Origin: Cristatella mucedo
Lineage: Eukaryota; Bryozoa; Phylactolaemata; Cristatellidae
Length of the DNA stretch: 64,000 nt
Assembly (NCBI GenBank): GCA_009760855.2
Contig: WPIO01000007.1
Location: 12,616,501 to 12,680,500, forward strand
Direction of reading: 5' to 3'
Shown here: piece by piece, positions 34,490-45,150 of the stretch
How positions within the stretch are numbered: position 1 is the stretch's first letter
Layout of the letters: each line of letters begins with the position of its first letter
The notes under the pieces: model-generated
The model's database searches: none
Seen by the model: only the letters and a program-made list of their open reading frames with translations
Told to the model about the DNA's origin: nothing
Made by a program: the position numbers and the translations under genes

Positions 34490-35537
34490 TATTTTCAATG
34501 TGAGTCGATCGAATCTGCAGCTGTGACTAATAAACTGAATGATTGCCTTAAAGTCGTTCAAACCTCAATTGTTGTCAATTTCTGAAAACATAATGACAAT
34601 GCAACGGAACTACTACTTATTGGACTCCACAAGCGTGCGACTGGACTAGAAAAGTTCGCTCTTTTAATAGCTGATACTGTTTTGCGACTGTCACAGTAGG
34701 TGCTCGGAATTTAGGTGTCATCTTTGACAACTGCCTAAATTTTGAAAGCTTCATTAAGAAGACTGCCTCCACAGCTAGCCGTCACTTCCGATCCTTATCT
34801 AAGATTGGGGAATTGTCTCCCACTGAGGCTTGCAAAATTTAACTAGCTTCCCCGGATTCGGTCTCGGCTAGATTATTACAATTCCCTTTTGACGGTACTA
34901 ACAAAAAAAGCTGCTTGGCCAATACAGCTGGTGATGCGTATGGCTGAAAGGCTAGTTAAACAATTACAGAGGTGTAACCAGATGTCTCCTCTGATGAAAG
35001 AGTTTGGATGGCTTCCGGTTGATCAAAGGATACAGAATACAGTTCTTGCGCTGACCTGCGGCTCGCCACGGCTTTGCTCCGTCATACCTAGCCGAGCTGC
35101 GGCACCAGTTTCAGCCTCCTTGCGTCCTCAGGTCCTCTGTGGACAATAAATTAGCTGTTCCTTTTTTCTACTTTAAAGAACGTTGGCGATAGAAGCCTTT
35201 GCTTCGCAGGTCCTAGACTGTACAACTCACTTCCACAATGCTAATACAGCGACATTTACTCTCCTGCTGCCTACTATGGCCCACCCTTTCCAGCCATCTT
35301 GAGCTGCTACGTCGGTGCTACTCGCTACCTCAGCTGTCCTCGGGACTCAGCTATGCTTCGCACTGTCTCCTTTGTTTCTTGAGACGAAGTCTGTTTGCTA
35401 CCGGATGCGTGCCGAAAGCCGCTTGGGCTGTGAGTGCGCTAGACTGTTTACACTGACTAGATGACTCTGCTGCGTAGCAAACGCTTACGGTCTCTGTGGC
35501 TTTGTGGAGGTGCAGAGTCGGAGATACATTATTGGGT
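34490..35537 (+). mobile_element. LINE-B, longest copy: RT palm to 3' end, decayed
   Basis: Translation pieces in order: TNKLNDCLKVVQTSIVVNF, TELLLIGLHKRAT, a 'NLGVIFD' equivalent near 34.71 kb, SRHFRS and an 'SRLDY' equivalent near 34.87 kb, [18 protein letters not shown] near 34.98 kb, a decayed GLAPSYLAEL region, 'PRLYNSLPQC', and the 3' part ending in GGAGATACATTA. Stops and frameshifts throughout. It is a CR1-like RT distinct from LINE-A. Confidence 0.8.
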
Positions 35538-36194
35538 CCTACGCAGAGGTCAGAGGTCAGAGGCCGCTCAGTCGCTGCAGCCTGCGTCCGCAGCGGCGTA
35601 GACGCTGGTTTCGCTAGCGGCTCGACCTGACCACGATATGCCCGCTTTTTAGGGGCATGTAGGCGGCCATTCTGGCTCAAGATCAACAGTTCAAATCGCT
35701 GCTCGGCTCATGCCAGCCGAGCGTGCGCACGATGTGCCGCGACAACGTGCCTTCGCGTCGTAGGCTCACGTGGGGCGCACAGCATTGGCAATTGCTTCTT
35801 TCCGGTCACGGGGCAATGCACCGCTTGTTATCCCCACGCGCATTTCGGCGAGCGATTTGCCGGCGCTTTCCCGCGCGTCCCGTAATTGCCTGAAAATCAG
35901 CCTTCGGGGCACAATCACTCCCAGTCGGGCGGCCTTCTGCGTCTCTAGCGGCGTCCACAGCGGGCGACAGTTTCTCGCTTGGCTCGCTTACAGTCGCGCG
36001 GCGGCGCCTTTCAGTCTCGCAAACCGAGGCCGGCAGCAGTCGCCGGCGGCGGTGGGAGCTCCCATCGTGAGCGCGACGTGTTCGCACCAGCACTCGCGTC
36101 AGCACTTGCGTCAGCTGACCGCCGGCAGTGACCGAAGCCAAGTGTGCCCAGTCGCTCCTCTTTACAGTCGGCGACGCGGTCTGCGGCTTGAGCA
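35538..36194. other. CpG-rich unassigned DNA
   Basis: Contains a 12-bp palindrome TGGGAGCTCCCA (36055-36066) and an imperfect tandem duplication of CAGCACTCGCGT near 36.09 kb. A 151-codon plus-strand frame has no recognisable domain. Confidence 0.45.
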
Positions 36195-36342
36195 GCTGGC
36201 CCAGTGGCGAAGGCGCGCGCCCTGACTGAGGTCAAGGTGAATGTATTGCGTGGCCGAGGTCGTGGGGTCCAACTCCGCGGCTGGCATGTGCGAAGCACCT
36301 GAAGAGAGATTAGGTTCTCCTAGGGCGCTCTGCAAATGAATG
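36195..36342 (+). mobile_element. SINE-1 copy
   Basis: Head CTGGCCCAGTGGCGAAGGCG, GAGGTCGTGGGGTCCAACTC at the B-box position, then the LINE-A-like tail GCACCTGAAGAGAGATTAGG, CCTAGGGCGCTCTGCAAATG. Confidence 0.75.
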
Positions 36343-36620
36343 GGCATTTAGTTATTATTTACGCACGAGTTAGCAGAGCTCTAGTCTGATCGGTCGAGCT
36401 CGAGCTGACTGCTATTGAGAAAGGCGAGCAGTTTGAACCAAGACGATTACTCAGCACTTGCCATGAGCAATTGCCTGCAACACTGCTGTTCATTATTTGG
36501 ACGAGGTCTCGAGTCGAGCTCTAAAAATGTGTGAATTAATCACCGTAGTGTTAAGGAGGCGTGACAGCGTCAGCTGAACTAAAGCTCGTCGATGAAACTC
36601 GAATGACGCACTCATACGCA

Positions 36621-36736
36621 CAGGTGGTAGCCGAAACGCGCATACATGCAGCATGCATACATGCATACATGCAGCATATATACAGTGCATATATATCCAT
36701 ATAGTATATATGCATATATACTATATGCATATATAC

Positions 36737-36784
<48 letters not shown>

Positions 36785-36989
36785 CATATATGCATATATA
36801 TGCACACATATATATATATGCTTATAGTATATATGCATATATACTATATGCATATATATATATATATGTGTGTGCATATATGCATATATATGCACATATA
36901 TATATATATATATATATGCATATATACTATCTGCATATATATTCACTGTATATACTGCATGCAGGCACGCAGGTGGTAGCCGAAGCGCG
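36621..36989. mobile_element. AT-rich fold-back (palindromic) element flanked by 20-bp direct repeat
   Basis: Direct repeats CAGGTGGTAGCCGAAACGCG (36621-36640) and CAGGTGGTAGCCGAAGCGCG (36970-36989), 19 of 20 identical, flank a 329-bp segment whose ends are inverted copies of each other: TATATACAGTG appears near the left end, its reverse complement near the right, and both arms continue as GTATATATGCATATATA-type sequence. The centre is (TA)n and (TG)n. No coding capacity. It could be an inserted fold-back element or an expanded palindromic microsatellite. Confidence 0.65.
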
Positions 36990-37707
36990 AGGTGGCAATC
37001 GCGAGCCACGTCAAAGCAAGTCCGCGTGCCGTTCGCGTGAAGCGGTGAATTCCAGAGCCGCCGAGAGGCGCTGGCATGCAGCCGCTGCCCATGCTAGGAC
37101 TGGTGATTTCCATGGCCAAGGTCACACCGACTGGCCATCGCTGCTGGTGTCCGGTCTTCGTATCGTCCGAACCGCAGTTTTTTACCCGCGCTTATATGTC
37201 AGGAACCGGTATGGTCGTGTAGCGAAAGGTATTGAAACCGGGCATTCACATTCCGTTCAGTGGCAGCAGGAGACGATATGGCCACGGACACTGGGTGAGG
37301 AAGTTGCGAGCTGTTCGGTGGTGAAAGCGCATTCGTCGCATCATTCACTTGCTGACTTTAAAAGTACGCTGTCGTGTTTGATAGCTTTGCTGTAGGCAAC
37401 TTGCTGCACGAAATTTGTAAGTCCGTAAGTGACACCGCACGCATCGAGTAGAAGGTCGCTGCTAATGCAGTCTCAATGAAGCTGCGAAGAGCTTGACGGG
37501 CTGAACATCGCCTGTTAGAAAGCGGACCGCCGACGGGAAAGCCGGAAATAATCGACAGCAGATAGACAAAGAAACTTGCCATCTGTCCTCTCATCTCCTG
37601 CTGGTTCGAGGCTCTCGCGAGCGGCGGCGGCGTGGTCCTGCGGGAACTATTGAGAGACATCGCCCGGCGAGAAGCGCGTAAATTGGCGAAGAGAGTAAAT
37701 TAATACT
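36990..37707. other. No recognisable feature
   Basis: No family match. The 249-codon plus-strand frame beginning at 36646 owes its length partly to the TATATG-type repeat (Tyr/Ile/His/Ala-rich). Confidence 0.45.
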
Positions 37708-37874
37708 GGCTGATTCAACAGCCTCTTTTGCTTAGTGACAGAAGAGCCTTTACGGCTATCACCGCCGCTTGCAATAGCGGCAATCAAGGGTCGCCCACCG
37801 CAGGATTCGAACCCACGCCCTCGGGACCGAGGTAGTGAAAAGCAACCGCCTTACGTAGCGTGCCATCACGGCTC
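37708..37874 (-). mobile_element. SINE-2 copy, well preserved
   Basis: Minus strand: GAGCCGTGATGGCACGCTAC head with A-box, GTGGGTTCGAATCCTGCGG with perfect B-box, body GGTGATAGCCGTAAAGGCTC, 3' end GAGGCTGTTGAATCAGCC. Length about 167 bp. Confidence 0.9.
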
Positions 37875-39741
37875 ACCGAATGTCAGGAGGGCGTGCACGT
37901 GCGAGATTCTGCAGTAGTTCGGAATTAATGGAGGTTTGCGGATTTGGCGAAGGCTCGTGCTTGGATTATTTCGCCCACTCTACGTGTCTGCTCAGTGCTT
38001 TGAGGCGGTGCAGAAGCAGACGAACTGAGAGCCATTTCGTTTAGCCATGAATTAGCGAAGACGCTCCCCGCCCAAAACGTTTAGCGGGCGGTGCCAGACT
38101 AGGGTGCCCAAGGCGAGTGCTCTAGAGTGAAATCATACAGACAGACTATGCGCTAGCCTCGAAGCAGGCGGCGCGGCGTCTGCATTTGCCTCCGGGGGAT
38201 GACACTCGATGACAAGCACTCAGCTGAGACGTTCTGAGGTGCGAGCCGAGGAGGACGGGCTAAGCTGTGGCCTTGCCTAGGGCAGCGGCTGGCCGCGCCG
38301 GCAGGCCAGCGTCCTGGGACCAACGCCCTGACTTGGTGAGATTGCATCCAGCTGCCAGGGGAATTTGAGCGCGGGAGAGACCCGCGGTTTCGAATCGTTG
38401 GTAGCGACGACGCAGGAGCTGGCGGTCGACCGTCGAGGGACGAAGGCGTGTCACCTGTGAATGAGTCTAGGGTAGGGGGATGGGATGGCAGCGTGCTTCC
38501 TCGCTACGTTGAGCTCCGTATTTTGGGCCAGCGAAATGGTGGTACCGGTTAAATGACTGAGCGTGAGCGCTGAGGCCGTGGACGCTCGTTCGTCGTCAGT
38601 AGGCGACCGCGGTCGTACTTCGGGAGGACGTACGCTCGGGCGCTCCTTGAACGCTCCGCCGAACGACGACGATTGCCGATAGCGGATCGTGCACGTTCGA
38701 TGCGAGCGCTAGCGCCGTTGGCGCTCGGTAGGTTCTGGAAAGTTCTGACGTGAAGAGGCGAAGCTACTGCGTGCGGCCTCCCATCATCGCTGAGCGCCTC
38801 TCTTGTCTCGCCGCCGACGCTCTGGCGGCTAGTACCGTGGTGTCTCGCGCCCGCCTGCCGGCCGGCCCATTCGGCTGGTCTTCCCCCGCACGCTGGCCTG
38901 CCGAGTTTCGCCGGATGTCAGAGCTCGTCTAGGAAGCACTCGAGAGAGAAGATAACGTCGCAATCGCAGCAGCGCGCCCGGATACCGCTCCTCGGTTCAC
39001 GCTCGCCCCTCGCGCCGCCGCCACAACGCCGCCACGTTGCAGACCCCGGAGCCTACGACTCGAGAGCGCGAGCAGGTGCGCGCCAGCACGATACCTAGCA
39101 CGCTTCCCCGTCGCGGGCGTCGCAAGTGGCGATCGCCTGGCTCTTCACCAGGCAGCGATCGATCGATCGATCGATCGCGAACGCCGGCCGCGAACGAGCC
39201 GCGGCCAGCGAAGTGCCAGCGACTGCGTCGCCGCGTCGTTCTCGCCGCGCCGTCTCGAACGACGGGCGAGCGCACGGGCATGCCGTTGGCGGGTCGTGCA
39301 GGGGGTGCGTCGCACGTTCAGGTCCTAGCGGCAGGCGCCGCCGCCTGCGTCCGAGACGGAGCGCGGTGCGCTTCTCCGACGGCCGAATCTAGGGGGCGGG
39401 CGGAGCCGCACGGGGCGAGACGCGTGGACGAAGCCGCGTCTCTCGAGCAGCGGGCGCGCGCGCACGTCGCTCGCGCGCGGCTCGCATCGCGAGACGCGCG
39501 CGTCCGATTCCGCTTAGCCTGCCGGACGTAGGCGTTCACGGCCGCGCGCGCGAGCTATTTGCAACCCTTCAACCGCGTTACGGGCTCCATTACGGCGCAG
39601 CGCGACAGTGGTCGGGGGGAGGCGCTTACACGCGTCGACCGCGTTCGCCGCGTTTGCAGTCGCGCGGCTGGCGATGCGCACCCAGGCAAGGCAGTGCGTC
39701 CGCTCGACCGCCGCGGTTAGCTCAGATCGGATGTCGTAGAT
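37875..39741. other. CpG-rich unassigned DNA
   Basis: Very CpG-dense from about 38.5 to 39.7 kb; includes (GATC)n at 39154-39178 and a 12-bp palindrome CGACCGCGGTCG near 38.61 kb. Frames up to 164 codons are Arg/Ala-rich and have no recognisable domain. Confidence 0.5.
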
Positions 39742-39877
39742 TAGTGGTTCTCGACCTGCCTAATGCCGCGACCCTTAAATACAGTTCCTCATGCCGTGGC
39801 GGCCACCCCAGCCATAAAACGATCGTGTGCAAAACTGTGGAAATGCATGTTTTCCGGCGGTCTTGCTCACGCTCAGC

Positions 39878-39962
39878 TCAGCTCACGCTGCGGTCCTGGA
39901 GCCGACATAAGATGGTTGCCAATAAACGCGGTCTGTTCGCTGCGCTGCGTCGTATCATTACA
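39878..39962 (+). repeat. 5' LTR remnant of gypsy element
   Basis: Matches the last ~80 bp of the 3' LTR from CTCACGCTGCGGTCCTGGAG to TATCATTACA. The first ~55-60 bp of the LTR are missing, and a small duplication (GCTCACGCTCAGCTCAGCTC) lies at the break. Confidence 0.85.
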
Positions 39963-39979
39963 TGGTGGCAGCGGTGAAG
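39963..39979 (+). promoter_or_regulatory. Primer binding site, complementary to a tRNA-Leu 3' end
   Basis: TGGTGGCAGCGGTGAAG lies directly after the LTR. TGG is the complement of CCA, and the following bases complement the CGCTGCCA acceptor end I recall for animal tRNA-Leu (AAG/UAG type). It would prime minus-strand DNA synthesis. Confidence 0.65.
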
Positions 39980-40009
39980 TTACAGAGTTTCGCCCTGAAA
40001 ATCAAAGAG

Positions 40010-41130
40010 ATGGCCAAGTGTAACCCTCCAGCGGAATTCACATTTGATGAGCCGGCGTTATGGACGGCTTGGAGAAATCGTTTTCACCCTTATGTGACGG
40101 CAACGAAGTTGACGGCGGAGGAATAGGACGTACGGATAAGTACTCTCTTGTACGCCATGGGGGCGCAAGCTGAAGCGATTTTCGACACCTTTACCTATGA
40201 GGTCGACCAAGTGACGACGTTGGATCTCATCTTGGGCAAAGTTTGATAACTATTCCATACCGCGAAGGAATATTATCCACGATTGGGCTACGTTCAACCA
40301 CCGCTCTCAACATCCGAGGGAATCTGCCGAGGCATTCATTCATACGCGCACTACTTGATTTAGCTTCGCACTGCGAATACGGCGCGATAAAAGATGAGTT
40401 GGTCTGAGATCGCCTGGTTGTGGGCTTGTCCGACCTTAAACTTTCAGAAGCCCTGCAACTAATCCCCGACCTTACGTTTACTGTGGCAGTACAAAAGGCG
40501 CGTCAGACGGAGACGGTAAAATCACAGCTGAGTCTGCAGCACCCGGTTTCAGATGTCTCTGAGGTTCGTCGGCGACCACCGTCCGCCAACTGTCCTGAGC
40601 CCTGCTTCTTAGAGGCTGGCAGCCGCGCAGACAGTAGGAGAGTTAAGCTTTTCGATGACGTAAAAGAAGCTAACAGCTGCCGGAACTGTAACTCGGCTCA
40701 CACTCCTGGACACTGCCCAGCGCGAGACCGCCGTTGCAATACCTGTGGGAAGGTAGGCCACTATGCAGTGCGGTGCAAATCACGCAGACAACCCGACGCT
40801 AAAATAAGAGAGATCGCGGCTGAATCCGACGGTGAGAACTACACCGTGGATGCCGTTACAAAGCCTGTAGCAGTGGAGTGCCAGTCGACAGGGGCATCAT
40901 TACCCTGGCAACTGGATTTGTTCGGGTATGGAATGACAATTCCGTTTAAAATAGATAGTGGCGCTGACGTAACCGTCATTACGGAAGACACATATGGTCG
41001 ACTGCTACGGCCACCTCGCCTTGAGCCTACAGCAGCTAAATTACACAGCGTCCGCAACCGCCTGGCTTGTAAGGGTACCTTCAAAGCGAGGTTAAAGCGG
41101 AAAGGAACGATTTATCTTCTGCCAGCCTAG
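40010..41130 (+). pseudogene. gypsy gag with zinc knuckle, and protease, broken
   Basis: A likely start ATG is at 40010. The N-terminal gag part (FTFDEPALWTAWRNRFHPYV) is interrupted by stops and frameshifts to about 40.4 kb; from 40420 one frame is open to 41130. It contains the end of the gag core (LSEALQLIPDLTF), a Cys-rich stretch CRNCNSAHTPGHC, a classical CCHC knuckle CNTCGKVGHYAVRC (about residues 107-120 of this open segment), and an aspartic protease with the DSGA catalytic motif (IDSGADVTVITE). Gag would package RNA and the protease would mature the polyprotein; this copy cannot. Confidence 0.88.
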
Positions 41131-42837
41131 AAAGTCGCTTGAGCAAGAAATAATCTCCTCGGCCGACAAGCTTCTCTGTGCATGGGACTGATTAAACTCC
41201 GCGTAGAGGAGACTATTCTTCGAGACCCGGTATTTGGAGAGATCGGATTGATGCGATGCCAGCCGGTGAAAATTCGTCTCAAACCTGATGTGGAACCATA
41301 CTGCGTACATACAGCCCGCCGCATACCCAGACCGCTGTTCCCTTTGGTAAAGAACGAACTTCTTCGAATGAAGAAGATTGGCATCGTGGAACGTGTATAG
41401 GAGCCGATCGATTGGTGCTCCCAAATCGTACCGGTCCTGAAGCCCAACGGCAAAGTGCGCCTTTTTGTCGAATTGAAGCGCTTAAATCAAGCAGTGGTTC
41501 GTGAAAGGTACGTGCTACCTACGCTTGATGAGATTTTGCCACAGTTTGTTGGTGCTACAATGTTCTCAAAGTTGGACGCCTCTAGCGGATTTTGGGCTAT
41601 TCCGTTGTCCCACGAGAACACTCGCTTAACGACGTTTATAACACCGTTTGGACGTTTTTGTTTTCGCCAGCTGCCCTTTGGCATAACTAGCGTGCTGGAG
41701 ATCTTTCAGCGACTGATGCATGACCTCTTGGGTGAGATCGAAGGTGTAGCCATTTATATGGACGATGTTTTGGTTTATGGATCAACGGCGGCTGAGCATG
41801 ACAATAGATTGCGTCGTGTTATTTCCGAAATTTCAAAGTCGGACCTATAGTTGAATAGAGACAAATGTATATTCCGCCAGCCAACTTTGACGTTCTTAGG
41901 GCATGTTATTGATGCTAGCGGCGTGCGGCCGTCAGACGACAAAATAGAAGCCATCCTCAATCTCCCTGGTCCAACTAACATAGCAGAGCTAAAGAGATGC
42001 CTTGGTATGATGAACTACCTCGGCCGCTTTGTGCCGAATCTGGTCACGGTCTCAAAACCGTTAAATGATCTCTTCTCGTCTGACTCAGTATGGTACTGGG
42101 GGCATAGCCAGAAGAAAGCATTCCGGGAAGCCAAGTTGCTCATAACAAAGGCACCAGTGTTGGCTTATTTTAACCCAAAAAAGTCGGTGATTGTCAGTGC
42201 CGATGCCAGTAGCTATGGTCTAGGTGCCGTTCTGCTGCAGTGCCATGGATCGGGAGAGCAAGATGTACGACCTGTCGCATTTGCATCCCGTACGTTGTCA
42301 GGGGCCGAAACAAGATACGCTCAGATCGAAAAAGAGTGCCTTGCGGCGGTGTGGGCGTGCGAGAAGTTCAGTCAGTTCCTCATTGGTCTGCCTTCTTTCG
42401 AGCTTCGTACTGACCATAAACCACTTATATTGTTGCTCATGACTAAGGACCTTGACCAGGTTCCGGTTAGATGCCAACGCCTATTGATGCGAATGATGCG
42501 TTTTAACCCTCACGCCGTGTATGTGCCTGGAAAGACCCCTGTGATAGCTGATACGTTGTCAAGAGAACCACTGCGTGGGAGTGAGGAACACGACCAAACC
42601 GAGGCCGTTCAACTCTACGTAGGCACAGTTGTTTCTAAATCGCTTTCAGTAGCTCGCTTGAGCGAAGTAAAGCAGGCTACTGCTGACGACAGTGAGCTAC
42701 AAGATGTCATAAAGTATACGCTGTCAGGGTGGCCTAAATCGAGCAAGGGCCTACCAGAAATCTTGCGGAAGTACTTCAGCATAAGTAGCCATCTTTCTGT
42801 GTCAAATAGATTACTACTGTATGACGATCGCATATAA
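41131..42837 (+). pseudogene. gypsy pol: reverse transcriptase, RNase H and integrase N-terminus, broken
   Basis: Same frame as the upstream protease, with stops at 41128, 41398, 41848 and 42835. RT: PLVKNELLRMKKIGIVERV, then SKLDASSGFWAIPL (first catalytic Asp), PFGRFCFRQLPFGI and IYMDDVLVYG (catalytic YMDD). RNase H: VSADASSYGLGAVLLQ, AQIEKECLAAVWACEKF, LRTDHKPL and a late ADTLSRE, giving the D-E-D-D set. The integrase zinc-binding part (RIHDGHQGVTKC, SCSFCQKNQ) lies just beyond 42837 in the same frame. Confidence 0.93.
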
Positions 42838-43933
42838 ATCCCTCAAAGCCTTCAGGCTTTTCTGTTGGAGCGTATCCACGACGGCCACCAGGGGGTGACC
42901 AAATGTAGGGACCGAGCAAGATCATGTGTATACTGGCTAGGAATTAGCCAAGACGTTAAGACATTTGTTGGTTCCTGCAGCTTCTGTCAAAAGAACCAGA
43001 GGAGACAACTACATGAGCCACTCATCCAGTGTTAATTGCCAACAAGTCGCTGCCGATCTTTTCGAACACGAGGGACGACTGCACCTGATTGTGATCGACT
43101 TTTACTACAGATACATGGAAATCACTCCATTATCTGAATAGAAGACCAAAGAAGTTGTGGCCAAACTGCTGACCATATTTGCTCGCTGGGGCATACCAGA
43201 GTCGTTGCAGTCTGACAATGGTCCACAGTTTTCATCTCACGAATTTGGCGATTTCGCGAGACGATATGGGTTCAAACATGTTACGACCAGCCCACATTTT
43301 CCACAAGCGAACGGAGAAGTGGAAATAGCGGTGCAAACTGCCAAATCTATTGTAAGGCTGCCTGATCCGTGCCTCGCATTAATGATACAGAGGTCGACGC
43401 CATGCACCTCTACAGGCTTCAGCCAGGCACAACTGATCATGGGACGGCAGATTAGGACGACGTTGCCAGTGCTCCCTCGGCATGTCGAACCACAATGGCC
43501 TGTAAAGGAAAAAGTGCAACTCAATGACGACCGTGCAAAAGAGCTTCAACAGCACTACCACGATCGCCGTCATTCTGCTCGCCCACTTCCACCTCTTCAA
43601 CCCGGCCAACCGGTATTAGTGCAGACGGATGGTGAAAACAGCTGGAGCACACATGCAACGGTGACAGCTCAAGCAAGTACACCTCGGTCGTTTGTCGTGC
43701 AGACTGACAACGGCAGCACTCTCCGGCGGAACGGAAAGCATCTTCGACCGATTGACACCGATCCACAGGTCACCAACAGCGAATCGCCTGGCAGTTCCCT
43801 ACATCCACCGAAACCTACACCTGCAGTTCAAGATCAGTCTCCAAGTATTGCCGATGAGATGCACACCTCTCAAGGTCTAACGACAACAAGGTCTGGCAGG
43901 CTGGTAAAGCCAGTCCGAAGGCTAGATCTTTGA
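42838..43933 (+). pseudogene. gypsy integrase, zinc-binding and DDE core, frameshifted
   Basis: The HHCC zinc-binding segment (H.x3.H ... C.x2.C) is at about 42.87-43.0 kb. The catalytic core then reads in another frame: IVIDFYYRYMEITPL (first Asp, 43.09 kb), SDNGPQFSSHEF (second Asp, 43.21 kb) and ANGEVEIAVQTAK (Glu, 43.31 kb). A long open frame at 43157-43933 includes the core end, a hydrophilic C-terminal region with a GQPVLVQ segment, and a Pro/Ser-rich tail. Stops near 43.03 and 43.14 kb separate the parts. Shorter than typical between the zinc domain and the first Asp, suggesting a small deletion. Confidence 0.9.
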
Positions 43934-43963
43934 AAATGAGACAGTTCCTACTTGGAGGGAAGG

Positions 43964-44103
43964 TGTGGTAGCAGAGCTATCGGGCGGAGCCACAACAACG
44001 TGACCAATCAGGAGAGGCCTCGCTCACGCTGCGGTCCTGGAGCCGACATAAGATTGTTGCCAATAAACGTGGTCTGTTCGTTGTGCTGCGTCTTATCATT
44101 ACA
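43964..44103 (+). repeat. 3' LTR of gypsy element with upstream polypurine tract
   Basis: It starts TGTGGTAGCAGAGC, right after the purine-rich GGAGGGAAGG (43954-43963), and ends TATCATTACA, so it has TG...CA ends and a length of 140 bp. The CAATAAACG segment may carry the polyadenylation signal (AATAAA). Confidence 0.85.
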
Positions 44104-44170
44104 GGAGGCCCCTGCGAAAGGGTCGTTCGACCCCCCAAAGGGGTCGCGCGACACAGGCTGGGGACCGCTG

Positions 44171-44561
44171 TCACAGATGGTTCGCGCCGGCTGCGAAAAT
44201 AAGTGGCTTCGCCGAGCCAAACAAATAAGGAAGGGTATCTGCACGATTGATGAATATCGATTGATGCATATCGGCGAGCGATGGCCGCCACCGCCGCAGC
44301 AGTTCGCAGCGGTTTCGCGAATTCGCGAGTTCGGGCGCGTTAATTTAGAGATCTCTCCGCTTCATGTACCGGCACTTTTCCTCGGCTTAGCCCGACGCAT
44401 ATATTTCGACTCGCGTAGCCGAACTACAGCTCAGAAAAGGGGAAAGCTTAAAGTGCGTTGCAAAGTGGGGCCGGTGAAATGGGCGCGGTGCCTAATTTAT
44501 CGCCGCCGCGGCGGATTGAAGGCGGGGAGAGCTCGTCCGCCTCGCCGGGCTATGTGTTATG
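44171..44561. other. Unassigned CpG-rich DNA
   Basis: No family match. The 225-codon frame beginning in the LTR continues through it but carries no recognisable domain. Confidence 0.4.
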
Positions 44562-44672
44562 TATCTCCGTCAGTAACTCCACAAAGTCATAAAGACCATG
44601 TGGGTGTTACGCATGAGAGTTTTGTATAGCGCACTCACAGCCTAAGCGGCTTTCGGTACGCATTCTGGGCTA
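44562..44672 (-). mobile_element. LINE-B 3' end
   Basis: Minus-strand match to the last ~110 bp of LINE-B (TGCGTACCGAAAGCCGCTTA, ACACCCACATGGTC), 5'-truncated. Confidence 0.8.
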
Positions 44673-45150
44673 CACAGGAGCACTGCGAGAAAGGAAGCAA
44701 CGCTTGATCGCATATGAGGGCCGCTATGTCCTACTCGGCCAGCGTGGCGCTACAGTTCGGCGAACGGGGGGGGGAGGGATCGGCGGGGACTAGCGTCGCT
44801 TCTCTGGCTGGGGCGGTTAGCAACAGACGACCGCTGAGTCACGTGAGAGGTGAGAGCAATTTAACTGACGCTCAATGCGGCGCTCGTGGAAATGGGGAAG
44901 CTCCCGACTGGTCCGAGTGCTCGACAGCGCTGGTTGCGGTGTGGCGCTACCGCGAGCGAGTGACAGTGGTCGAAATCGCGTCAGATGCGAGGTTAAATCT
45001 GGGTCAGAGGTCAGACCAGCTCAGCTTGCTCGCTAGTGCTCAGGCTGCGCGGCCCTCCTGAGGCCGCTTCTGGTGCGTGCGTTCGCTGGTAGATAGGTAC
45101 TGACGCACAAGCCAGGTTATTGACTATGTTGACTTTGTTTGGCCACCGTA
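44673..45150. other. Unassigned GC-rich DNA
   Basis: Contains a G9AGGG run near 44.77 kb. The 115-codon frame has no recognisable domain. Confidence 0.4.

Larger units (their letters stand above)
39878..44103 (+). mobile_element. Ty3/gypsy LTR retrotransposon, degenerate, 5' LTR truncated
   Basis: About 4.2 kb. The order PBS, gag with zinc knuckle, protease, RT, RNase H, integrase, polypurine tract and 3' LTR is the Ty3/gypsy arrangement. Gag and pol have several stops and frameshifts. The last ~80 bp of both LTRs align with a few differences. It sits inside the hAT element, so it is younger than that element. Confidence 0.92.
39742..44170. mobile_element. SPIN-like hAT element split by a gypsy retrotransposon
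   Basis: Left piece 39742-39877: AGTGGTTCTCGACCTGCC, ATGCCGCGACCCTTAAATAC, AGTTCCTCATGCCGTGG, TTTTCCGGCGGTCTT. Right piece 44104-44170, read in reverse: CAGCGGTCCCCAGCCTGTGT, CGACCCCTTTGGGGGG, GTCGAACGACCCTTTCGC. Both ends closely match, from memory, the SPIN/URR1 group of short hAT elements. Flanking 8-mers TCGTAGAT and TCACAGAT agree at 6 of 8, both differences being transitions, as expected for an aged 8-bp hAT target duplication. No transposase: a non-autonomous element of about 200 bp apart from the insert. Confidence 0.82.

Noticed and set aside
36646-37395. 249-codon frame rich in Tyr, Ile, His and Ala
   Set aside because: Its first third translates the AT-rich palindromic repeat; the rest has no recognisable domain.
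39713-39765. Possible tRNA gene (TTAGCTCAGATCGG A-box-like)
   Set aside because: The apparent B-box is the hAT terminus (GGTTCTCGACC) and does not fit the consensus; no cloverleaf can be drawn.
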